Below are positions 24,933-33,238 of a DNA stretch of 64,000 nucleotides, in pieces (position 1 is the first letter of the stretch; each line of letters starts with the position of its first letter). The stretch is from contig NC_010571.1 of assembly GCF_000019965.1 (NCBI RefSeq), positions 682,001 to 746,000 of the forward strand, read 5' to 3'. Origin of the DNA: Opitutus terrae PB90-1 (GTDB lineage Bacteria > Verrucomicrobiota > Verrucomicrobiia > Opitutales > Opitutaceae). Under the pieces are notes generated by a model. The model saw only the letters and a list, made by a program, of their open reading frames with translations. It was not told where the DNA came from and searched no databases. The position numbers and the translations under genes were made by a program.

Positions 24933-27356
24933 ATGAGATTTTCCCTGCGGTCACCCCTTCTCCTCCTGTCGATTGTTCTGGCCGGCGCGGTCGCCTTTGT
25001 GCTCTGGGCCGACGCGGCGCGCGCGCGCCGTGCGACCTACGTCAGCGAGCTGGCCGGTGGCGCGTCCGTGGCCGTGGACCGCGCGTCGCCGACGGGTTAT
25101 GCCGGCGGCGTGCGGGTGTTTATCGCTCCCGAGCGCAACAATGACAGCTATCAATGGCTGCTACAGACGCAGCAGATGCTGGCGCGCGACGAGTGGCGAG
25201 TGCGCCACGTCGATTTCGACAACGCACCCACGGGCCGCGAGGTGCGGTCCGCCTCCCCGTATCGCTGGTGGCTCGCGCTGGTCGCCTGGTTCGATCACAC
25301 CCTGTCGATCCGGCCGCTTGCCCGCTCGGTCGAACGCGCCGCGCTCCTCGCGGATCCCGCGCTGCATATCCTGCTGCTCCTCGGGACGGCGGTTTTCGTT
25401 GTCTGGCGCTTCGGGCCCGTCGCGGGCACCTGGACGGCCGCAGCCGTGGCCGTGACGTTCCCTTTCGCTGGGGCGTTTGTGTCGGGTCAACCGGGTGACG
25501 AAGGCTGGATCGAAGCCGCCGCTCTCTGGAGCCTGCTGCCGCTGCTGGTGGGAATTCTAGGCCAGTCTTCCTCGATCCGACGCTGGTTCATCGCCGGCGG
25601 CATTGCGGGCGGGTGTTTTCTCTGGATCAGCGTGGCAACGGCGTTGCCGATGCTGGTCGGTATTGCGCTCGGCGCCTTGCTCGCCGGCGCCCTCACCGCC
25701 CGGGCGCCCGGGGATGACGGAGCGGGCGCCGAACTGCCGTGGCGCGCGTGGGCCCTGGCAGGCGCCGGCACCACGCTGCTCGCCTATTTCGTCGAGTACG
25801 CACCGGAGCACATGGGCAGCTTGCGAGTGGATGCGGTTCATCCGCTCCATGGGATCGCGTGGCTGGGTCTCGGCGAATTGCTGGTGTGCGCCGAGCGGTG
25901 GCTGCGCGGCATTCGGCCCAAAGCGTCGGTGCGCGCAATCGCCGCGCTGGCCGCGTCCCTGCTCGCGGTGCTGGCGATCCCCGTTTTGATGCTGCTGCGG
26001 AACGAGCCCGGGCTCTTCACCGTGGCCAGCCTGGGGGAGCGGTTGACCAAGCTACCCAACGCGCCGCTGGCCGCGAGCCTGGCCACGTGGTGGTCGCGCG
26101 ACGGACTCAGCGCCGCGCTGTTCGTCACGCTGCTGCCGCTGGGACTCGTCGTGTTGGCGGGCTGGCTGCTGGTCCGGCTTCGCCCGGCAGTCCGCGAACG
26201 GCGGGCGCTCGCGCTGGTGCTCGGCCCGACGTTGGTGGCATTGGGTTTTGCCACCGTGAAACTCGAGTGGTGGGGCGTGGTCGACTCTACCCTGATTGCG
26301 CTCGCTGTAGCCGTACTCGCGACGCTGGCTCGTCACCACGTCAGTGCCGTCCTCCGCTGGAGCCTCGCGGCAGCCGGAGGGATGGCGGTCCTGCTGAGCG
26401 CCCGGGTGCTCGTTCCGGCCGCGCCCGGACCCGAGGGCTACGACGTCGCGCCCACCGAGATCGAGGCGCTCATCGAGCGCGATCTCGCGCAGTGGCTGGC
26501 GCGACGCGCTTCCGACGCGATCGTCTTGGCGCCGCCACAAGTCACCGCCTCGTTGATCTATCACGGCGGCCTGCGCGGGCTCGGGACGCCCTGGCCCGAG
26601 AACCGTGACGGGTTTGCCGCGTCCGTGCGCATCGCCTCCGCGACCTCGATCGACGAGACACTCGCGCTCGTGCAACGGCGCGGGATTACCCACATTGTCA
26701 TTCCCTCGTGGGATGCGTTCCTCGACGAGTATGCGCGGCTCGGCGCGGGCCAGCCGCAAGCCTCGTTCATCGGACTGCTTCATCGCTGGATGCCGCCGCG
26801 CTGGCTGCGGCCGATCGCCTACGAGATGCCACAGATTCCCGGCTTCGAGCAGCAATCCGTCGTCGTGTTCGAGGTCGTGGACCTGCAGGACAACGTCGTC
26901 GCGTTGAGCCGGCTGGTGGAATACTTTGTGGAGACGGGGCGCAAGGAACTCGCGCTGAGCGCCAGCTACGCACTGCATCAGGAATTCGCGGATGATCTCG
27001 GCGCGACGGTGGCGCGCGTCCAGGCGGAAGCAATGCTTGGCGACACGAAGGCGTTTCGCGACACGCTGGCCAAGCTCGACGCGCAGCTCGCCGCCGGTGC
27101 GGATCAGTACCTGCCGTGGGATCGCCGCGTCAGCCTCACGATCGTCCTCGCCCAGGCCAAGCAGTTCGACCAGGCGCGGCGGCAGCTGGAGCGCTGCCTC
27201 GCCGAAATCGACGAAGCCCGGCTGCGCTCGCTGACGACGGTGCCGCTTTATCGGCTGCACCGATTGCTCAAGGCGTTTGGCCTCGAAATCTCCGATCCGC
27301 GCTTGCGGGACCTCGCGCGTGAGCTGCTCGCGCCCGAACAGCGCGCGACGCTGTAG
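24933..27356 (+). CDS. GT-C-like polytopic membrane protein A
   Basis: An 807-residue protein. An N-terminal helix is followed by a long periplasmic loop with the striking segment 'NNDSYQWLLQTQQML ... HVDFDNAPTGREV', then about ten membrane helices (residues 145 to about 490), and a soluble C-terminal part of about 320 residues whose end looks like helical repeats. A first loop rich in acidic residues followed by many helices is the design of GT-C glycosyltransferases (STT3/PMT style), which use lipid-linked sugars. The assignment is inference. A paralogue at 42002-44413 shares the first loop and much of the C-terminal domain ('ITHIVIPSWDAFLDEYARLG'). First gene of a three-gene plus-strand set. 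Confidence 0.7.
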   Translation: MRFSLRSPLLLLSIVLAGAVAFVLWADAARARRATYVSELAGGASVAVDRASPTGYAGGVRVFIAPERNNDSYQWLLQTQQMLARDEWRVRHVDFDNAPTGREVRSASPYRWWLALVAWFDHTLSIRPLARSVERAALLADPALHILLLLGTAVFVVWRFGPVAGTWTAAAVAVTFPFAGAFVSGQPGDEGWIEAAALWSLLPLLVGILGQSSSIRRWFIAGGIAGGCFLWISVATALPMLVGIALGALLAGALTARAPGDDGAGAELPWRAWALAGAGTTLLAYFVEYAPEHMGSLRVDAVHPLHGIAWLGLGELLVCAERWLRGIRPKASVRAIAALAASLLAVLAIPVLMLLRNEPGLFTVASLGERLTKLPNAPLAASLATWWSRDGLSAALFVTLLPLGLVVLAGWLLVRLRPAVRERRALALVLGPTLVALGFATVKLEWWGVVDSTLIALAVAVLATLARHHVSAVLRWSLAAAGGMAVLLSARVLVPAAPGPEGYDVAPTEIEALIERDLAQWLARRASDAIVLAPPQVTASLIYHGGLRGLGTPWPENRDGFAASVRIASATSIDETLALVQRRGITHIVIPSWDAFLDEYARLGAGQPQASFIGLLHRWMPPRWLRPIAYEMPQIPGFEQQSVVVFEVVDLQDNVVALSRLVEYFVETGRKELALSASYALHQEFADDLGATVARVQAEAMLGDTKAFRDTLAKLDAQLAAGADQYLPWDRRVSLTIVLAQAKQFDQARRQLERCLAEIDEARLRSLTTVPLYRLHRLLKAFGLEISDPRLRDLARELLAPEQRATL

Positions 27357-27448
27357 GCAGCGACCCGAGCATCACGGCGGGGCAAGAGGCTGCGTGGTGT
27401 TTTACTCTGCGTTCGCCACGGCCCGATCTGTTTGCCAACAATTGCTTC

Positions 27449-28756
27449 ATGCGTCTCCCCAGCCCCGCCCTGTTCGCCTCCGTGCTCTTCGGTCTCGCGA
27501 TCGCCGGGTTCTTCGGCGTGGTGCTGACGCAATGGCGCGCCACCAACCGCCTCGCCGCCACACCGCCGCCGGAGCGGAAGATCAGCCCGCCACCCGCGAT
27601 CGCCTACACGCCGACCGAAATCGGCGCGCCGGTGGGTACCACCGGCCGACCTTGGGTGACGAACCTGCGGCTGGTCGATCTCGATCAGGACGGGCTGCTC
27701 GACGTAATCTACTGCGAGGGCCAGGCGAACACCGTGCGCTGGATCCGTCAGTCTCCGCGCGGGCAGTTCACGGAAAAGATCATCGGGGAGAACACGCCCG
27801 GACCCGCGAGTGTCTGGGCTTCTGACGTGAACGGCTCGGGTCGGCTCGACGTGCTCGTCGGATGCATGGGGCAGATCATGCCGAACAATGACCGGATCGG
27901 CTCCGTGATCGTGCTGGAGAACCTCGACAACCAGAACTTCCGCCGGCACGTGCTCGTCGAAGGCATCGCCCGCGTCAGCGACGTCCGCGGCGCCAATCTC
28001 GCCGGTCACACCGACGGCCGGCTCGATCTCGCCGTCGGGCAGTTCGGCTACGACCAGGGCGAAACGCGCTGGATGGAGAACAAAGGCGACTGGCAGTTCG
28101 AGAGCCACGTCGTCAACAGCCAGTCGGGCTGCGTGCACACGCCGGTGGCGGACTATGACGGCGACGGACGGATGGATTTCGCCGCGCTGATTTCACAGGA
28201 ATGGGAAGAGGTTCACCTCTTCCTGAATCGCGGCGAGGGTCGCTTCGAAGAGTCGATCGTCTGGGGCTCGACCAACGAAGACTACGGCAGCAGCGGACTC
28301 GAGGCGATTGATCTGAACCAGGACGGCAAACCGGACCTGCTCTACACGAACGGCGACGGGTTCGACTACTCCGTGCGCGGCCCGCGGCCCTGGCACGGGC
28401 TGCAATGGCTCGAGAATCTCGGCGGCGGGCGGTTCGCGTTTCACCGCGTCGGCGACATGCCCGGCGCCTACGGACCGGCTGCCGCCGATCTGAACGGCGA
28501 CCGACATCTTGATCTCGTCACCGTGAGCGGGTTCAACGATTGGGCGGATCCTGACGCGATCTCGCTCGTGGTCTGGCTCAACGACGGGCGCATGAATTTC
28601 ACCCCGGTGGTGATCGCCAAAACGCCCAACCAGCTGATCACGTCCGCCGCCGGCGACCTCGACGGCAACGGCGTGCCGGTGATCGTGACCGGCGGTTTTC
28701 ATGCGTTCCCGCCCTACGAGAACATGAGTAACATCACGCTGTGGCGAAAGCGATGA
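27449..28756 (+). CDS. FG-GAP/VCBS repeat protein with N-terminal anchor
   Basis: A 435-residue protein with an uncleaved-looking N-terminal helix ('LFASVLFGLAIAGFFGVVLTQW') and a seven-bladed-propeller-type series of FG-GAP repeats. Calcium-binding loops are visible: 'DLDQDGLLDVIY', 'DVNGSGRLDVLV', 'DYDGDGRMDFAAL', 'DLNQDGKPDLLY' and 'DLNGDRHLDLVTV'. It probably faces the periplasm. It starts 92 bases after the GT-C gene and overlaps the TPR gene at its stop codon (ATGA), so it works with one or both. Proteins of this family often bind glycans or proteins at the surface. Confidence 0.88.
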   Translation: MRLPSPALFASVLFGLAIAGFFGVVLTQWRATNRLAATPPPERKISPPPAIAYTPTEIGAPVGTTGRPWVTNLRLVDLDQDGLLDVIYCEGQANTVRWIRQSPRGQFTEKIIGENTPGPASVWASDVNGSGRLDVLVGCMGQIMPNNDRIGSVIVLENLDNQNFRRHVLVEGIARVSDVRGANLAGHTDGRLDLAVGQFGYDQGETRWMENKGDWQFESHVVNSQSGCVHTPVADYDGDGRMDFAALISQEWEEVHLFLNRGEGRFEESIVWGSTNEDYGSSGLEAIDLNQDGKPDLLYTNGDGFDYSVRGPRPWHGLQWLENLGGGRFAFHRVGDMPGAYGPAAADLNGDRHLDLVTVSGFNDWADPDAISLVVWLNDGRMNFTPVVIAKTPNQLITSAAGDLDGNGVPVIVTGGFHAFPPYENMSNITLWRKR

Positions 28757-30558
28757 GCGCCGCGTTGGAACAAACCGCCGCGCCCGCGCCGCGTGGCGGC
28801 TGGCTGCGTTGGTGGCCGGTGATGGCGGCCGCGGTCCTGATCGGTCTCGGCGCCTGGGGCACCGCGCATTGGCTCGAGTACCGTGCGCTCGCCCGGATCC
28901 AGCAATCGCTCCCGCCGCTGCCTGCGCTCGGCCAACGGCCCGCCGTGCTGGGCGAACGTCTCGCCCAGGCGCGGGCGGCCGCGCTCGCCGGCGATCGCGT
29001 CATTGAGCATGCGGCCGAACTCGGCCGGCTGTTTCACGCCAACGGATTCCACCGCGAGGCGCAGGTCTGTTGGGAAGCGCTTCGCTCGGCTCAGCCGCGG
29101 GTCGCGCGCTGGAGCTACTACCTCGCCGACCTGCGCCGCACCGCCGGCGATCAGGCAGGTTATGTCGCGCTGCTCGAGGAAACCGTCGCCCGCGCGCCGG
29201 ACTACAGCCCCGCCTGGCTGCAGCTCGCGGGCGTGCGGTTCAAGTCTGGCGAGATCGATGCAGCCGCCAGCGCCTATCAGCGCCGGCTCGCGTTGCTCCC
29301 GGGCGACTCCTATGCGCGGCTGGGACTCGCCCGCGTGGCGCTGCATCACCAGCGCACCGCGGAAGCGCGCGACCTGATCGAGCAGATCGTGCGCGAAGAT
29401 CCAAAGTTTCCCACGAGTCACAATCTTTATGCCGAGATGCTGGCGGCCGACGGCAACCGCGACGGTGCGCGACAGCAGCGCTGGCTCGCGCGGCAGGCCG
29501 GACGTTTTCGAGAGGCCGACGATCCCTGGCTGACGGAGCTCAACGCGTGGTGCTTCGATCCCGACCGGCTGTTCATGCTCGGCACGATCGATTTTCAAAC
29601 GGAGCGTCATCAGGAAGCGCGCGCGTTCTATGAGAAGGCCGTGCAGCTCGCGCCGGAGGATGCCGAAGCGCACGCGCTGCTGGGTGATCTCTATCTAAAA
29701 CAGGGCGATCCGGCGCGGGCGCGAGACGCGCTCGAACACAGCCTGCGGATGCCGCGCCCCGGAAAACCGCCGGCGATGCTGTTCGTAAATCTCAGCCAGG
29801 CTTACCGCGAGTTGCACGACTCGGCCCAGGCGCTGGCGATCGTGGAGCGCGGCTTGCGCGAAGCGAGTGTGTCGTTCGATCTGCACAATGCGCACGGCAT
29901 CGCGCTCGCCGATCTCGGACGGCACGAGGAGGCGATCGCCGCTTATCGACGCGGACTCGCAACGCAACGCGGCAACGCAGAGATCAATTTCAATCTCGCG
30001 ATCTCGCTGCTGGTGCTCGGCCGTGGCGACGAGGCGCACGCTCACCTCAAGCAGTCATTGACACTGCAGCCCACGTTTCCCAAGGCGCTCGCGCTGCTCG
30101 GCCGGATGGAAATGAGCGCCGGGCTTTGGCGCGAGGCGGAGCAGTATCTCCGGCCGCTCTATGAAGCTTTTCCGGAAGCGCCCGACTCGCACCAGCTCCT
30201 CGCGGAATGGGAGCTGCGTGCCGGCTCCGCCGCGAGCGAGCAAAATGACGCGGCCGCGGCCGAAGGGCATTTTCGCGCGGGGCTCGCGCTCGCGCCCGAG
30301 CAGCCGGATCTGAATCTGCAGCTCGGCGTGCTGCTGGTGACGCTGGGGCGCGCAGCGGACGCGGTGCCTCCTTTCGAGACCTATCGCCGCGTGCGGCCCG
30401 AGGATCCGAGTGGTGCGTTGTTCCTCGGCCAGACGTATGCGCAGCTGGGCCGAATTCCGGACGCACGTCGCGTGCTGGCAGAAGGCGAACAACTCGCCAC
30501 GCGCGCGGGCAACGCCACGACGGCGCAACACTGCCGCGAAATTCTGAGCCAGCTGTAG
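28753..30558 (+). CDS. TPR protein with N-terminal membrane anchor
   Basis: A 601-residue protein with one N-terminal membrane helix ('WWPVMAAAVLIGLGAWGTAHW') and a long series of TPR motifs covering nearly all the rest, e.g. 'AAASAYQRRLALLPGDSYARLGLARVAL', 'EARAFYEKAVQLAPEDAEAHALLGDLYLKQGD', 'EEAIAAYRRGLATQRGNAEINFNLAISLLVLGRG'. It would be a periplasm-facing superhelical scaffold. The ATG at 28753 overlaps the FG-GAP stop (ATGA), meaning translational coupling; a GTG at 28741 is a possible alternative. It is separated from the convergent TMTC-like gene by a palindrome. Confidence 0.88.
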   Translation: MSAALEQTAAPAPRGGWLRWWPVMAAAVLIGLGAWGTAHWLEYRALARIQQSLPPLPALGQRPAVLGERLAQARAAALAGDRVIEHAAELGRLFHANGFHREAQVCWEALRSAQPRVARWSYYLADLRRTAGDQAGYVALLEETVARAPDYSPAWLQLAGVRFKSGEIDAAASAYQRRLALLPGDSYARLGLARVALHHQRTAEARDLIEQIVREDPKFPTSHNLYAEMLAADGNRDGARQQRWLARQAGRFREADDPWLTELNAWCFDPDRLFMLGTIDFQTERHQEARAFYEKAVQLAPEDAEAHALLGDLYLKQGDPARARDALEHSLRMPRPGKPPAMLFVNLSQAYRELHDSAQALAIVERGLREASVSFDLHNAHGIALADLGRHEEAIAAYRRGLATQRGNAEINFNLAISLLVLGRGDEAHAHLKQSLTLQPTFPKALALLGRMEMSAGLWREAEQYLRPLYEAFPEAPDSHQLLAEWELRAGSAASEQNDAAAAEGHFRAGLALAPEQPDLNLQLGVLLVTLGRAADAVPPFETYRRVRPEDPSGALFLGQTYAQLGRIPDARRVLAEGEQLATRAGNATTAQHCREILSQL

Positions 30559-30582
30559 CGCGCACGCCGGTCTGCTCGGTCA

Positions 30583-30617
30583 CGGGCTAGTTTCACGTAA
30601 TACGTGAAACTGGCCCG
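30583..30617. terminator. 35-bp palindrome between convergent genes
   Basis: 'CGGGCTAGTTTCACGT' and 'ACGTGAAACTGGCCCG' around AAT, with a single G-T mismatch. It is placed midway between the convergent TPR and TMTC-like genes, so a bidirectional terminator is the natural reading, although there is no T-run. Confidence 0.5.
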
Positions 30618-30658
30618 GCCGGCAGCTGATGGGAGTCGGGCGCGAACGGTGCTGGGAT

Positions 30659-33046
30659 TCACCGGGCGGTCTGCTGGTCGAGCAACTGCAGATTCTGCCG
30701 CGCGGGCGCGAACGCCGGGTCTTTCTGCAACGCGCGCTGCCAGACCGCGCGGGCCTGTGCGGTGTCGCCTTGTTGCGCGTACAGGATTCCGAGGCTGTTC
30801 ATCGCGTCGAGATAGTCGGGATTGAGCCGGAGCGCCTCTTCACAGTGCTGCATCGCTGCGCGCGCCTGCGCGGGATCCTGCGCGAGCACGAGCGCGAGGT
30901 TGTGATGCACCCACGGCAGATTTGGGTTGAGCCGCAGCGCCGCCTCGTAGTGAGCGATGGCTTCCTCGCGCCGGGGTTCGATCGAGGTGAGGAGGTTGGC
31001 GAGGTTGATGTGCGCCTCGAGAAAACCTGGATCCAGGGCGAGCGCGCGTTCGTAGTGCGTGACCGCCTCGGCGCTGCGCCCGGGTAAATGCACGAGCGTG
31101 TTGGCCAATCCGTAGTGCGCCGGCGCCAGCTGCGGCTCCAACTCCAGCGCGATCTCGTAGTGCCGGATGGCTTCGGCGGCGCCTTCAGGTCGAACCGCGA
31201 GAGCATTCGCGAGCTGGTAGTGTGCCTGCGGATCGCGCGGGCTCGCGGCGACCGCCGCTTCGCCATGCGCGATCGCCTCGGGCAGCCGGCCGGGGATCTG
31301 AGCCAGCAGATAGGCCAGCCCGTTGTGCGCGCGCACATCGTCGGGCCGGAGCTGCAGCGCCGTTTCGTAATGCCGGATCGCATCGTCGCGCCGGCCGGGC
31401 ATCCGCGCGAGCGTCTGCGCGAGATTCACGTGCGCGTTGGGATGCCCCGGCCTGAGCTCGAGCACCGTTTCGAAATGCGCCACCGCTTCCGCGAACGTCG
31501 CGGGATCCATCGACAGCTCCACGCCAAGGTTGTTGTGCGCCTCGATGAAGGTCGGTCGCAGCTCGATGGATTTCCGGTAGAGCTGGATGACCTCGTCGCG
31601 GCGGCCCGGCTGCTTGGCGAACTCCACGCCGAGCCCGTGGTAGGCGTCGGGATGCTCGGGGTTTAGCCGAATCACCGCTTCGTAGTGCCGGATGGCGTCG
31701 GCCGAGCGGCCCGGCATTTTGCCGTAGGTCACGCCGAGGATTTGATGCGCGATCCAGCAGTCCGGCGTGCGCGCGAGGGTGGCGTTGAACAACGTCTCGT
31801 CATTCACATACAGCCGGCTCTCGCGCGCCGTGTGCAGGCTGAAGAGCAGGATCACGCCGGCGGCGAGGAGGGCGCCGGCCTTCGGTCCCCACGCGGCGAG
31901 CCGGCGCGACAGCACGGCGAGGGCCGCGATCGTGGTGGCAAGGAAGCTCACGCCCGCGTGATACTGGAAATGGTCCGCGACGTAGGAGAACGCGAACGGG
32001 TAGACGTTGAAAAAACCCAGCGCGGGAAAAAGCGAGCCGCCGAACAACAGCCAGCCCGCGAGCAGCCCCGGCGTCCGGCGGCGATTCAGCCACAGGCCGA
32101 CCGTGACGGCGAGCGCGGCGCCGAGATAGCCGAGCCAGCCGAGCGCCGCGGCCGACACGTTCCAGCGCGGATAAAAGAACGCGAGGTCGGCCGGCCACAC
32201 GAGTTTGCCGACGTAAAACCACACGACCCGACCCGCGAGCAGCACACGCTCGACGAGCGACAATTCGAAGGCCGCGCCTTCCGCGCCGATCAGTTTTCGC
32301 TCGACCCACGCGGTGAACAAGCCGGCGACCAGCCCGGCGCCGAACCACGGCAGCAGCGGCACGACGTCGCGCCGCCACGCGAGCCGGCCTTGTTTCCACC
32401 ACAGCACCACCAGCAGCGCGGCCGGGAGCGTGGCGGTGACTGTCTTCGTGCCGATCGCGAGGAGGAACAATCCCGAGGCCAGTGCATACGCGCGCCACTG
32501 CCGCTGCTCGATGAATCGCACGTACGCCATCGCCGCGAGCAGGTAGAGGCACAGCGAGAGCGTGTTCTTCTGCTCGGAAATCCAAGCCACCGATTCGGTG
32601 CACACCGGATGCACCGCGAAAATCAGCGCGACGATCCACTCCGTGCCGGCCGGCACCGTGGCGCGCGGCCCGGACGCGCCCCCCGCCGGGCGCCAATTCG
32701 CGTCCCACAGGCAGCGCAGCAGCAGTGCGAGCAGGCAGCAGGAGGTGGCGTGCAACAGGACGTTGAGCAGGTGATAGCCGAGCGTGGCGTCGCCCCACAG
32801 CCGGTGCTCCAGCCAGAACGCGCTGTGCAGGACCGGATAGTATTGCTGCGTCGCACCGAGCTCCGCCCAGATTCGCCAGAGACCCGACGCACTGCGCAGG
32901 TCGGCACGCGTCACGTGCGCGGGATCGTCCCACAGCAGCGCGCCGTGCAGTACAGGCCAATAGCACAGCAGGACCAGCGCAGCCACGACGAGGGCTGGAA
33001 TCCAGGACGGAATTCGAAAGCCAGGGGTCGGGGCCGGACGCTGCAT
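30659..33046 (-). CDS. TMTC-like membrane protein with C-terminal TPRs, copy A
   Basis: A 795-residue protein. Residues 1 to about 430 hold about ten membrane helices with GT-C features: 'LLWDDPAHVT' (Asp40-Asp41) in the first loop, and 'FAVHPVCTESVAWISEQKNTLS', close to the 'HP.HTEAVA' signature of eukaryotic TMTC proteins (O-mannosyltransferases). The remainder is a run of about ten TPRs, each opening with 'PGR..EAI.HYE.AL'. The ATG at 33046 removes a non-protein-like N-terminal extension. Downstream of a TonB-dependent receptor, from which it is separated by a terminator. Probable inner-membrane enzyme; sugar and target unknown. Confidence 0.82.
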   Translation of the reverse strand: MQRPAPTPGFRIPSWIPALVVAALVLLCYWPVLHGALLWDDPAHVTRADLRSASGLWRIWAELGATQQYYPVLHSAFWLEHRLWGDATLGYHLLNVLLHATSCCLLALLLRCLWDANWRPAGGASGPRATVPAGTEWIVALIFAVHPVCTESVAWISEQKNTLSLCLYLLAAMAYVRFIEQRQWRAYALASGLFLLAIGTKTVTATLPAALLVVLWWKQGRLAWRRDVVPLLPWFGAGLVAGLFTAWVERKLIGAEGAAFELSLVERVLLAGRVVWFYVGKLVWPADLAFFYPRWNVSAAALGWLGYLGAALAVTVGLWLNRRRTPGLLAGWLLFGGSLFPALGFFNVYPFAFSYVADHFQYHAGVSFLATTIAALAVLSRRLAAWGPKAGALLAAGVILLFSLHTARESRLYVNDETLFNATLARTPDCWIAHQILGVTYGKMPGRSADAIRHYEAVIRLNPEHPDAYHGLGVEFAKQPGRRDEVIQLYRKSIELRPTFIEAHNNLGVELSMDPATFAEAVAHFETVLELRPGHPNAHVNLAQTLARMPGRRDDAIRHYETALQLRPDDVRAHNGLAYLLAQIPGRLPEAIAHGEAAVAASPRDPQAHYQLANALAVRPEGAAEAIRHYEIALELEPQLAPAHYGLANTLVHLPGRSAEAVTHYERALALDPGFLEAHINLANLLTSIEPRREEAIAHYEAALRLNPNLPWVHHNLALVLAQDPAQARAAMQHCEEALRLNPDYLDAMNSLGILYAQQGDTAQARAVWQRALQKDPAFAPARQNLQLLDQQTAR

Positions 33047-33117
33047 CGGTGAATCGTGTTGCGCGACCGAGGCTGAATCAACCGCAACTTCAGAGGCGGC
33101 CGACAACTGAAGGGGCC

Positions 33118-33167
33118 GTGGCCTGGGCGTCTCGCCCATGAACCCACGGGCGAGACGCCCGTGCCAC
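33118..33167. repeat. Dispersed palindromic repeat, family 1, copy c
   Basis: The tightest copy: 'GTGGCCTGGGCGTCTCGCCC' and 'GGGCGAGACGCCCGTGCCAC' separated by ten bases, nearly perfect. It sits between the TMTC-like gene start and the TonB receptor terminator. Confidence 0.8.
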
Positions 33168-33180
33168 TCCAACCTGCACA

Positions 33181-33214
33181 AAGAAAAGCGCCCCCGGCCA
33201 AGGCCGGGGGCGCT
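33181..33214 (-). terminator. Rho-independent terminator of TonB receptor A
   Basis: On the minus strand: stem AGCGCCCCCGGCC / GGCCGGGGGCGCT followed by 'TTTTCTTT'. It lies 24 bases after the receptor stop codon, so the TMTC-like gene beyond needs its own promoter or read-through. Confidence 0.88.
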
Positions 33215-33238
33215 CGAGTGTCAATTGAACCTACGCGC

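Noticed and set aside
24653-24934. Minus-strand small frame before GT-C gene A
   Set aside because: Arg/Pro/Ala-rich translation typical of G+C-rich noncoding DNA; no ribosome site or homology pattern.
30583-30617. A third copy of the MITE-like element
   Set aside because: Only the GGGCTAG end is shared; the 110-bp core is absent.
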